Of a stretch of DNA of 6,206 nucleotides, positions 1 through 5,354 are shown piece by piece. The position numbers and the translations under genes were made by a program. The notes beneath the pieces were generated by a model, which was not told the origin of the DNA, made no database searches, and was given only the letters and a program-made list of their open reading frames with translations. This stretch comes from an uncultured Collinsella sp. (GTDB lineage Bacteria > Actinomycetota > Coriobacteriia > Coriobacteriales > Coriobacteriaceae), in NCBI GenBank assembly GCA_900547345.1, contig URGG01000102.1:1-6206 (forward strand). The letters are read 5' to 3'. Numbering within the stretch: the stretch's first letter is position 1; each line of letters starts with the position of its first letter.

Positions 1-600
1 TTCGGCCGGCTTGCCGATGACGCCGGGGACCACGGAGGAGATGAACTCGTGCGAGGTGCCGTGGGCGCCGTAACGGCGGATGTGATACTGGTCGGCAATC
101 TCCTTGTTCAGTGCGTAGGTGCTGGCCGCCTTCGGCAGCTGGAAGAAGAAGGAGGAATCGAACACGAAGATCTGCGGAACGTCGGGCAGCAGCGCGCGCA
201 TGACTTCGGCGCCCTTGGCCTCCGGGCCGTTGTGCAGCGGGGCGAGCACGGCCAGGTCCTTGACGGCGTTGATGGTCTTGTCGGTCACGAGGGCCGGCTT
301 CGGGAAGAGGGATCCGCCCTGAACCACACGGTGGCCGACGGCGACGATGCCTGCTTCGGACAGATCCGGGCCGTACTCCTTGAAGAAGCCGAGCACGCGC
401 CTGAGGCCCTGCTCGTGGTCGTGGATCGGCTCTTCGAGCTCGTGCTTCTCGCCGTTGTACTCGTGCTTGTAGTGACCGTCGACCGGTTCGCCGATCTTCT
501 CGACGAGACCGGAGGCCAGACCTTCGCCGGACTCAAGATCGACCAGCTGATACTTGATAGAGCTGGAACCGGAATTGATGACAAGGACGGTTTTCGCCAT
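1..600 (-). CDS. ackA: Acetate kinase, N-terminal 200 residues (runs off the left edge)
   Basis: Cytoplasmic acetate kinase, which interconverts acetyl-phosphate + ADP and acetate + ATP. It is the last, ATP-yielding step of acetate production and uses the acetyl-phosphate made by the neighbouring pta product or by phosphoketolase. Visible family marks are the N-terminal phosphate-binding signature VINSGSSSIKYQLVD (residues 7-21), the second signature GHRVVQGG (89-96), VFDSSFFFQLP (146-156) and RRYGAHGTSH (174-183). R91, D148 and H180 fall at the numbers of the active-site residues known from the Methanosarcina enzyme. The usual HRVVHGG has Q instead of the second H here. About half of the expected roughly 400 residues are present and the frame is open to the window edge. 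The ATG at 600 is chosen because GGAGG lies 9 nt upstream; an in-frame ATG at 609 directly abuts that GGAGG. Identification is firm. Confidence 0.97.
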   Translation of the reverse strand, partial: MAKTVLVINSGSSSIKYQLVDLESGEGLASGLVEKIGEPVDGHYKHEYNGEKHELEEPIHDHEQGLRRVLGFFKEYGPDLSEAGIVAVGHRVVQGGSLFPKPALVTDKTINAVKDLAVLAPLHNGPEAKGAEVMRALLPDVPQIFVFDSSFFFQLPKAASTYALNKEIADQYHIRRYGAHGTSHEFISSVVPGVIGKPAE

Positions 601-609
601 TGTGGGCAT

Positions 610-614
610 CCTCC
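610..614 (-). promoter_or_regulatory. Ribosome binding site of ackA
   Basis: GGAGG on the minus strand. It lies 9 nt before the ATG at 600 and 0 nt before the alternative ATG at 609, which decides the start in favour of MAKTVLV over MPTMAKTVLV. Confidence 0.8.
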
Positions 615-717
615 ATGATTGATACGTACCGCGAAACACGGCTTTCCACCTGATAGATTACTCGCTGCTTGCTACAAATCAGCGCCGCAGGTTTCGCCGA
701 GAGCCACCAAAGAGAAA

Positions 718-759
718 AGCCCCGCTGACGGGCTGAGCCGTGAAGTAAACAGCGGGGCT
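718..759 (-). terminator. Rho-independent terminator downstream of pta
   Basis: A perfect 9-bp inverted repeat, AGCCCCGCT at 718-726 and AGCGGGGCT at 751-759, with a 24-nt loop. Read on the minus strand the second arm runs into TTTTCTCTTT, the T-rich tail of an intrinsic terminator. It lies about 120 nt past the pta stop and about 110 nt before ackA. It should therefore end pta transcripts and make ackA depend mainly on its own promoter. Confidence 0.75.
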
Positions 760-786
760 GGTTATAGGTGAAGAGCGAACGACAGA

Positions 787-840
787 TTGCACGTGCCCCC
801 GCTGGCGGGGGCTGTCGCGAAGCGACTGGGGGTGGTCGTA
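787..840. repeat. REP-like palindromic intergenic element, copy 1
   Basis: The pta-ackA gap holds a perfect 8-bp inverted repeat GCCCCCGC/GCGGGGGC (795-802 and 805-812). A second small hairpin GTCGC-gaa-GCGAC follows, then a G-rich arm ending in GGGGGTGGTC. The segment GCGACTGGGGGTGGTC (822-837) recurs, with 4 extra bases, on the opposite strand at 3254-3273. Shared palindromic segments in two unrelated intergenic gaps suggest a dispersed REP-type family. Genome copy number cannot be seen here. Confidence 0.55.
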
Positions 841-881
841 AAGAGCGGCTGTACCGCGTGGAGACCGCTAAAACACCCGCG

Positions 882-2552
882 TCACTGGGCCTCGATGGCG
901 GTCAATGCGATGGTGTTGATGATGTCCTGCACCGTCGCACCGCGTGAGAGGTCGTTGACGGGCTTGTTGAGGCCCTGCAGCACGGGGCCGATGGCGAGCG
1001 CCCCGGAGGAACGCTGCACGGCCTTGTAGCCGATGTTGCCGGAGCACAGGTCGGGGAACACGAACACGTTGACGTGTCCGGCCACGTCGTTGCCCTTGGC
1101 CTTGGTGGCTGCCACGTCGGGCGACCATGCGGCGTCGAACTGGATGGAGCCGACGACGGGCAGGTCCGGAGCCTTCTCCTTGACGATTCGCGTGGCCTCT
1201 TCGACGATGTCCACGTCCGGCCCCTTGCCGGAGCCGAGGGTGGAGTAGGAGAGCATGCCGACCTTGGGCTCGATGCCGAACGCCTTGGCGGTCACGGCGG
1301 ACTGCAGCGCGATCTCCGCGAGCTGTTCGGCGTCCGGGTTGAGGTTGATGGCGCAGTCGGAGAACACGGTCACGTGGTCCTTGAAGCACATCAGGAAGGC
1401 GCCGGAGACGAGCCTCTGCCCGGGCTTGGTCTTGATGACCTGCAGCGCCGGACGCACGGTGTTTGCGGTGGAGTTGACCGCGCCGGACACCAGACCGTCG
1501 GCGTAACCGAGCACGACGAGCATCGTGCCGAAATAGCTCGCGTCGGTCAGCTGCTTGCGGGCCTGCTCTTCGGTCATGCCCTTCTTGGCACGCAACTCGC
1601 ACAGCTTGGCGACCATGGGCTTGAGGATGTTCTCGTCGTCCATGGCCTGGAAGCGTGCCTTGCCCAGATGGGTCAGACCGAGTTCCGCGCCCCGGGCGAG
1701 GATCGCGCCCTTGTCGCCCACGATGATGAGGTTCGCGATCTCGCGCTCCAGCAGGTAGTCGGCCGCCTTGATGATGCGGTCCTCTTCGCCTTCGGGCAGC
1801 ACGACCGTTTTCTTGTTCGCTTTGGCGCGGCCGAGCAGGCTGTACTGGAAGGCGTACGAGGTGATCGGGAAGTCGATCTCGACGTTGATGGCCCGCAGGA
1901 CCTCTTCGGTTGGCACGTTCGCCTGGAAGGCGGCGAGCGCCGCATCGGCCTGCGACGCCTCGGTGAACGGGATCTGGGGGATCGTCCACACCGGCAGCCC
2001 GAAGTCCGCGAGCGTGTCCTTGACCGAGACGGAGTGGCGCGGCTCGCAGCCCGTCACGAAGATGCCCAGCACCTTGTTGCCGGCGGCCTCCATGCCTTCG
2101 ATGGAGAGACGGACGGTGTCCTTGAGCTCGTCAGGCCAACGGTCGATGGTGCACACGGCGAGGAAGACGCCGGCCTGCAGGTCGGCGGCGATGTTCGCGT
2201 TGAACTCGTAGGCGGTTGGGTCGTTGACGTGCGACTTGTCGGTGCCGACGATGAGCGCCGCGTCCGCGCGGGACACGTTCATCGCGTCGTTGAACGCCGC
2301 GACGATGTCGCCGCGGGAGCCTTCCTTGTCCTTGCGCACCTGGTGAATGTCCAGTCCGGTGGACAGCGCGACGCCGAGGCCGGCGTTGGAGGCGTTCAGC
2401 AGGATGGGGGTGAAGTGGTCGTGATTGGAGACCGCGGGGCGGAACACGGCGGTCTTGAATTTGGTGGTCAGCGCCTTGAGCACGCCGTATGCCACGACGT
2501 TGCGTCCGTTTGCGCCTTCAGGACTTGCGATGTAGATGTTCGTTGTTGTCAC
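882..2552 (-). CDS. pta: Phosphate acetyltransferase, full length (556 aa)
   Basis: Catalyses acetyl-CoA + phosphate to and from acetyl-phosphate + CoA in the cytoplasm, feeding acetate kinase. Residues 1 to about 215 form the long-Pta N-terminal region related to P-loop dethiobiotin-synthetase-like domains, opening with IYIASPEGANGRNVVAYGVLKAL. From about 230 (ITSYAFQYSLLGRAKA) the catalytic PTA_PTB domain begins, with VLPEGEEDRI (251-260), YADGLVSGAVNSTANTVRPAL (350-370) and NKPVNDLSRGATVQDI (529-544). S536, R537 and D543 align with the catalytic Ser/Arg/Asp of the Methanosarcina enzyme. The GTG at 2552 is chosen because GAGGAG sits 6 nt upstream and the protein then starts right at the conserved VTTTNIYIASPEG. 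The open frame continues upstream into the DUF1846 remnant by chance, so a longer protein is unlikely. Well conserved and apparently intact. Confidence 0.97.
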   Translation of the reverse strand: MTTTNIYIASPEGANGRNVVAYGVLKALTTKFKTAVFRPAVSNHDHFTPILLNASNAGLGVALSTGLDIHQVRKDKEGSRGDIVAAFNDAMNVSRADAALIVGTDKSHVNDPTAYEFNANIAADLQAGVFLAVCTIDRWPDELKDTVRLSIEGMEAAGNKVLGIFVTGCEPRHSVSVKDTLADFGLPVWTIPQIPFTEASQADAALAAFQANVPTEEVLRAINVEIDFPITSYAFQYSLLGRAKANKKTVVLPEGEEDRIIKAADYLLEREIANLIIVGDKGAILARGAELGLTHLGKARFQAMDDENILKPMVAKLCELRAKKGMTEEQARKQLTDASYFGTMLVVLGYADGLVSGAVNSTANTVRPALQVIKTKPGQRLVSGAFLMCFKDHVTVFSDCAINLNPDAEQLAEIALQSAVTAKAFGIEPKVGMLSYSTLGSGKGPDVDIVEEATRIVKEKAPDLPVVGSIQFDAAWSPDVAATKAKGNDVAGHVNVFVFPDLCSGNIGYKAVQRSSGALAIGPVLQGLNKPVNDLSRGATVQDIINTIALTAIEAQ

Positions 2553-2558
2553 GTTTGT

Positions 2559-2564
2559 CTCCTC
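2559..2564 (-). promoter_or_regulatory. Ribosome binding site of pta
   Basis: GAGGAG on the minus strand, 6 nt from the GTG at 2552. It supports the GTG start over the in-frame upstream ATG of MSVSVKQGG, which has no comparable site. Confidence 0.75.
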
Positions 2565-2605
2565 GTCGGGGATGGTACTGCTCGTGTGACCGCCTTGTTT
2601 CACAC

Positions 2606-3188
2606 TTACTGACATTGTAGTACCCGATCGTTCGCTGCCGGGCGTTGACATGTCGGTAAACGCGGCCGGGACGGTTCGACCGGGCGCGTGGTGACGATGT
2701 AGTCGTTGCACCCGTATCCGTCCGTCGGAGACGATGTGCTCGATGTCGTGGGGGTAGCCTGCGATGGGGTAGTGCAGGTAGCAGGTGATGCCGAGCTGGT
2801 CGAGGCGCCGGCGATAGGCGTCCGCGTCCGGCTGCCCCGCGTACTGGGTGAGCACGACGGAGCCGACGTGGAATTCGCACGAGCGGAAGATGTCGATGAG
2901 TCGCAGCACGTCCTCGTCGTACGTGATGCCGAGGTCGCCGCGCATCTTGGCCTTCTCGATGTGGTTGGCGTTGATGGCGATGACGATCTCCACGTCGTCG
3001 GTGAGGCTTTTGAGCATGCGGAATTTGGAATCCGGCTCGAAGCCGGGCAGCACGCGTGACGCGTGATAGTCATCGAACAGCTTGCCGCCGAACTCCAGAT
3101 AGAGCTTGCCGCCGAACTGCGCGATGCGCTTTCGAATGTTGGCGGCCTGCAGCTCGATATATTTCTCGTTGTCGGATCCCTGTCGCAT
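2606..3188 (-). pseudogene. DUF1846 family protein, truncated and frameshifted remnant
   Basis: The ATG at 3188 opens MRQGSDNEKYIELQAANIRKR and continues with KLYLEFGGKLFDDYHASRVLPGF, LKSLTDDVEIVIAINANHIEK, RGDLGITYDEDVLRLID and YPHDIEHIVSD, all matching the start of DUF1846 proteins (about 500 aa, function poorly defined). After IVSD the homology jumps to another frame, DGYGCNDYIVTTRPV, which fits the family's IVSDEGYG...YIETTRP segment. This places a one-nucleotide frameshift near 2717-2729. Homology then stops near 2678; the shifted frame ends at a stop at 2606, inside the pta upstream region. About two thirds of the gene is missing. The ATG has no strong ribosome binding site. A short unframeshifted peptide running on towards pta is possible but would not be a working family member. 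Confidence 0.75.
2614..2619 (-). promoter_or_regulatory. Possible -10 box of a pta promoter
   Basis: The minus strand reads TACAAT about 60 nt before the pta start, a 5/6 match to TATAAT. No convincing -35 element is seen 16-18 nt upstream, so this is only a candidate. Confidence 0.25.
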
Positions 3189-3250
3189 GTGCAGTGAGAG
3201 TCCCGTCCGAACGGAGCGCTGTACATGCACGATTATACCGGGTTCTTTAC

Positions 3251-3287
3251 GAGGACCACCCCCTCCCAGTCGCGAAGCGGCTGGGGT
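3251..3287. repeat. REP-like palindromic element, copy 2
   Basis: The hairpin CCCAGTCGC-GAA-GCGGCTGGG (3265-3273 and 3277-3285) has one T/G wobble in its stem and is preceded by GACCACCCCCT. On the minus strand the segment 3254-3273 repeats 822-837 with 4 extra bases, so the two copies are inverted relative to each other. It lies upstream of the DUF1846 remnant, in a stretch with no gene. Confidence 0.55.
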
Positions 3288-3304
3288 CTTACAAGAATCT
3301 ACGA

Positions 3305-3410
3305 GTGAAATTCGGCGATGTGTGCGGTAGCATGGCGCGGGAAGCGAAGGCGTACAAGGGTACGTCGAGCTTCCCGTAACGTAGCTAACGCACACATCGC
3401 CGAATTCCAC
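3305..3410. repeat. 106-nt long hairpin element, unit 1
   Basis: Outer arms 3305-3326 and 3389-3410 are 22 nt each and complementary at 21 of 22 positions. Further stems nest inside: TAGC/GCTA (3328-3331 with 3384-3387), CGGGAAGC/GCTTCCCG (3338-3345 with 3369-3376) and CGTAC/GTACG (3351-3355 with 3360-3364), capped by the tetraloop AAGG. Folded as single-stranded DNA or RNA it makes one long rod with conserved internal loops. No gene is visible within. It forms a tandem pair with the unit that starts 2 nt downstream. I do not recognise the family; a structured RNA, a MITE-like element or a REP-type dimer are the options. Confidence 0.7.
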
Positions 3411-3412
3411 CG

Positions 3413-3518
3413 GTGAATTGGAATAACGTGTGTGGCCTCTAGGCGCACCGAAGGAAGCTGTACAAAGGTACCGCGACTGAGGAGCAACGACGAGGATACT
3501 CCGTTATTCCAAATTCAC
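3413..3518. repeat. 106-nt long hairpin element, unit 2
   Basis: Same length as unit 1 and alignable to it without gaps. Outer arms are GTGAATTGGAATAACG (3413-3428) and CGTTATTCCAAATTCAC (3502-3518), complementary with one bulge. Inner stems are CCTC/GAGG (3436-3439 with 3492-3495), at exactly the place of TAGC/GCTA in unit 1, and an apical GTAC-AAAG-GTAC (3460-3471). Shared unpaired positions include GGCGC (3442-3446) and GNAACG (3484-3489). The middle stem is weaker than in unit 1. Its right arm touches the left edge of the AT-rich insert. Confidence 0.65.
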
Positions 3519-3527
3519 TCCCATTCG
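3517..3527. other. Candidate left attachment site of the guaA-linked insert
   Basis: ACTCCCATTCG matches ACTCCCACTCG at the guaA 3' end (5435-5445) at 10 of 11 bases in direct orientation. Base composition drops from GC-rich to AT-rich just to its right. It overlaps the last two bases of hairpin unit 2. The match is short, so the call is tentative. Confidence 0.4.
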
Positions 3528-3544
3528 CCCTCTGAAACCGTGAC

Positions 3545-3625
3545 CTAAACGATTTTGTATAGACCGTTTAGCTCCGATTATCAGGATTACTTAGATTATC
3601 CAAGAATTACGGTGTATCATAATTC
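3545..3625. repeat. Small inverted and direct repeats at the left end of the insert
   Basis: Non-coding AT-rich DNA with CTAAACG/CGTTTAG (3545-3551 and 3565-3571), GATTATC twice in direct orientation 18 bp apart (3576 and 3594), and GAATTA/TAATTC (3604-3609 and 3620-3625). Clustered short repeats at an element end could be integrase or accessory-protein sites, but each is short enough to occur by chance. No gene is seen in 3519-3691. Confidence 0.3.
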
Positions 3626-3626
3626 C

Positions 3627-3647
3627 TGTTGTCATTTTGTTGTCACG
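3627..3647. repeat. 21-bp direct repeat, left copy
   Basis: Starts TGTTGTCATTT and contains TGTTGTCA twice with an 11-bp period. It is identical to 5355-5375. Here it continues as CGCTGACA, so TGTCA-CGC-TGACA (3641-3653) adds an inverted third half-site. The same repeat at both ends of the AT-rich insert suggests recombinase binding sites or the ends of an older element. Confidence 0.75.
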
Positions 3648-3691
3648 CTGACAAGGATATTATACTTAATTACGCCACATAAATCAAGTGG

Positions 3692-4399
3692 TTATTGCCA
3701 TTCTGTATCTGTCATTGTTAATTCGCCCTCAGCGGTCATTCTGCCAATCGTAGCGAGTGACAAACTTTCATCTTGGGTGAGTGAATGCTTTTCGGTAATT
3801 TTCGCTTGCGTATCATAATACAAACAGAAACGATGAGAAATAACATACACAAAATCAAATAAGTTTGCAGACTCGTCAAGCAGTTCGGTAATCCACTCAG
3901 ATAAGTGATTTTCTGCATAAGAGGTTGGAATTTCGGGCAAAAGTATGGCAAGTCCCATCCTCTTAAAATTTGATCGGTACTGCTGAATTTTTTTCGTCTT
4001 TCTTCGTATGCTTTCTTGAAAAAAGCGTTTCTCTCCGTCGGTAGTTCCGGAGGTAGATATCGCAACCTTTTCATCTTTAAGAGGGACAAAGAAATATCCG
4101 CTTGATTTGATGATATTTTTGCGTTTTTCTATATCCTTAGGTTTACCCTGATTTAATTCGGAAAAGGCGCGAGATACTTTCATATCATCTTCTTTTACAG
4201 CGGCGGTAACCTCAATTCCCGTACTATTTGCACTGTCTTGAAGATCGGGAGCTTCGCCTGTAATCATTGTATCAAACTTTGAAGGATACAAGTAACGCAA
4301 AGTGGCAAGCACCCTATATTCCTGAGAATGTTTAAGAGTGTTTGGTTTAACCGCAGAGGAATATTTTTTACCTTTAACTAAGTCTGTATTTATCTTCAT
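3692..4399 (-). CDS. Hypothetical protein, possible PD-(D/E)XK-like nuclease (235 aa)
   Basis: I do not recognise the family. The sequence is soluble and charged, with no signal peptide or membrane segment. Residues 27-65 read QEY..., then EAPDLQDSANSTGIEVTAA with P51-D52 and E63, the spacing seen in the catalytic core of some PD-(D/E)XK restriction-like folds (E, PD, then IEVT on the next strand). The usual lysine is replaced by threonine in EVT, so catalysis is uncertain. A basic helical stretch follows (132-147, RRKTKKIQQYRSNFKR), then a hydrophobic strand MGLAILLPE and a likely helical C-terminus. The ATG at 4399 begins 2 nt after the in-frame stop the upstream zinc-ribbon/GYF gene would have at 4402. 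It has no clear Shine-Dalgarno site of its own, so translation was probably coupled to that gene. The coding call is good; the nuclease idea is only inference. Confidence 0.7.
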   Translation of the reverse strand: MKINTDLVKGKKYSSAVKPNTLKHSQEYRVLATLRYLYPSKFDTMITGEAPDLQDSANSTGIEVTAAVKEDDMKVSRAFSELNQGKPKDIEKRKNIIKSSGYFFVPLKDEKVAISTSGTTDGEKRFFQESIRRKTKKIQQYRSNFKRMGLAILLPEIPTSYAENHLSEWITELLDESANLFDFVYVISHRFCLYYDTQAKITEKHSLTQDESLSLATIGRMTAEGELTMTDTEWQ

Positions 4400-4401
4400 A
4401 A

Positions 4402-4561
4402 TTATTCAACCGGAGGAATAGGTGGCATAACAACAAACATTGATTTTAATTCATCAATAGTGCCTGCCTTACCCCACTCAGACATTCCATTTTTCCATAC
4501 CAAACTATCAGCATTGAACTGACCTGAAGTAGCCATTTGTTGCAATACATTTAAATCAAAA
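4402..4561 (-). pseudogene. Out-of-frame GYF-like C-terminal domain of the zinc-ribbon gene
   Basis: Reading past the premature stop with one T removed from the run at 4558-4562, the minus strand encodes GPFDLNVLQQMATSGQFNAD, then SLVWKNGMSEWGKAGTIDEL, KSMFVVMPPIPPVE and a stop at 4402. The GPF...LxxM...G...D.LVWK.GM.EW..A pattern is that of GYF_2 domains at the C-terminus of SPFH/zinc-ribbon proteins, and it is intact apart from the frame change. The complete gene would be 232 residues from 5101 to 4402. Without frameshifting this domain is not made. Confidence 0.75.
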
Positions 4562-5101
4562 AGGTCCGGTTGCTTGCCCGTTCACCGCAATGTGATATGC
4601 AACAACAGGAACGGGTGGAGGTGTTGCTCCGCTCGGTGTGGTTTGATTAATACCAGCCATTGAGTTGTTCATAATTCCGGCAATATTATGACTGACAGCA
4701 CCGCCGAGAGCCATTCCCGCCATCATAGCGGCAGGATTAAGCCCTGCGCTGCCGTTTCCTAAATCAACTCCACCTGCACCGTTTTCACCCATATGTCCCA
4801 GGGCCTCAGCACCGGCAATACCGACTTCAGCCTGTTTTTCAACCCGAAACGCACCAATATTGGCAGATTGAGTTTGCTTATGCATAGCATATTGTCCCTC
4901 TTCACGCTGAATACGTAATCTTCCTACATAGTCAGCGGTTTCGGCCTTAACTTTAGTTGTGCATTTATGTAATTCTCCGTCATAAACGGTTTTTCTTTGT
5001 TCTTTTGCACCATTTTGCGATGCATCTACCGCATTACCACAACTGGCGCAGAATTTTGCTCCCTCCGCAAGTTCTTGCCCGCAGTTAATGCAAAAAGCCA
5101 T
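4556..5101 (-). CDS. Zinc-ribbon protein with SPFH-type C-terminal segment, truncated by a frameshift (181 aa)
   Basis: The N-terminus is a zinc ribbon, MAFCINCGQELAEG...FCASCG, with C4, C7, C18 and C21 as metal ligands. Residues 36-47 (RKTVYDGELHKC) resemble the start of a second ribbon whose partner cysteines are absent. From 48 on the sequence (ETADYVGRLRIQREEGQYA, KQTQSANIGAF, VEKQAEVGIAGAEALG, NPAAMMAGMALGGAV, TPPPVPVVAYHIAVNGQATGPF) resembles, from memory, the region after the SPFH domain in Firmicutes SPFH/GYF proteins, but no SPFH domain is present. It may thus be an in-frame fusion left by a deletion. The ATG at 5101 has GGAGG 8 nt upstream; a GTG at 5116 overlaps that site and is less likely. 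The stop at 4556 arises from a run of five A on the plus strand; one fewer restores a GYF-like domain. It is the first gene of a two-gene unit. Role unknown. Confidence 0.7.
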   Translation of the reverse strand: MAFCINCGQELAEGAKFCASCGNAVDASQNGAKEQRKTVYDGELHKCTTKVKAETADYVGRLRIQREEGQYAMHKQTQSANIGAFRVEKQAEVGIAGAEALGHMGENGAGGVDLGNGSAGLNPAAMMAGMALGGAVSHNIAGIMNNSMAGINQTTPSGATPPPVPVVAYHIAVNGQATGPF

Positions 5102-5109
5102 ATTGCACA

Positions 5110-5114
5110 CCTCC
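5110..5114 (-). promoter_or_regulatory. Ribosome binding site of the zinc-ribbon gene
   Basis: GGAGG on the minus strand, 8 nt before the ATG at 5101. It places the start at MAFCINCG rather than at the upstream GTG, whose codons overlap this site. The nearest promoter-like pair (ATGACA, 18 nt, TATTCT) would start RNA inside this site and is not convincing. Confidence 0.75.
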
Positions 5115-5169
5115 ACAGAATAATTTCAAAACGCAAAAACTGTCATTTTTTCAAATGAGGGCATTCTAG

Positions 5170-5277
5170 ACAAGCGATTTGTTTTCATCCCATAAGCTGC
5201 ATTTCTTCCTGATCCTACCACAGAATCTCAGCGATGCGCTGGTAGAGGCGTTCAAGGACCGGCTGAAGAACGACTAA
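5170..5277 (+). pseudogene. C-terminal remnant of an unidentified plus-strand gene
   Basis: An open frame with no start codon ends at TAA 5275-5277. Its last residues, LPQNLSDALVEAFKDRLKND, look like a real charged amphipathic C-terminal helix. The final 60 bases are more GC-rich than their surroundings, and a strong terminator follows 15 nt after the stop, as expected behind a true gene end. An upstream stop at 5167-5169 limits the frame to 35 codons. The family cannot be named. It could be the tail of a deleted mobility or cargo gene, or a chance frame. Confidence 0.35.
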
Positions 5278-5292
5278 ATCCGAGTAAAACAA

Positions 5293-5335
5293 AAAGAGCT
5301 ATCTGACTTTTCTAACAGAAATCAGATAGCTCTTT
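5293..5335. terminator. Strong bidirectional intrinsic terminator in the insert
   Basis: A perfect 14-bp stem, AAAGAGCTATCTGA (5293-5306) with TCAGATAGCTCTTT (5322-5335), has an inner TTTCT-aac-AGAAA extension. On the plus strand it is followed by ATTCTT. On the minus strand it is followed by a purer tract, TTTTTGTTTTA. It could end the plus-strand remnant gene, and it would also shield the minus-strand insert genes from guaA read-through. Confidence 0.8.
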
Positions 5336-5354
5336 ATTCTTGAATAATCTAAAA

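Noticed and set aside
607..609. Alternative in-frame ATG for ackA (MPTMAKTV)
   Set aside because: GGAGG directly abuts this ATG with no spacer, whereas the ATG at 600 has a 9-nt spacer and gives the usual family N-terminus.
842..868. Second pta terminator just after the stop (AGCGG/CCGCT)
   Set aside because: The stem is only 5 bp with a long loop and a poor T-tract; the hairpin at 718-759 is far better.
1074..2612. A 512-codon open frame on the plus strand opposite pta
   Set aside because: It is the antisense shadow of a high-GC gene: low-complexity Gly/Val/Asp/Arg-rich protein, no family resemblance, fully overlapping pta.
882..3410. A single 842-aa minus-strand frame spanning DUF1846-like sequence and pta
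   Set aside because: DUF1846 homology leaves this frame after IVSD. The stretch just before pta resembles neither family, and pta has its own ribosome binding site and conserved start at 2552.
3305..3518. Integron attC sites as an explanation for the tandem hairpins
   Set aside because: The required RYYYAAC and GTTRRRY core boxes are not present at the arm ends, no integrase is nearby, and the two units are not separated by a cassette gene.
3305..3518. CRISPR array or tRNA pair
   Set aside because: There are only two units with no spacer structure, and neither can be folded into a cloverleaf with a T-loop or CCA end.
3555..3818. An 87-codon plus-strand frame at the left of the insert
   Set aside because: It crosses the direct repeat and the antisense end of the 235-aa gene, has no ribosome binding site and no recognisable motif.
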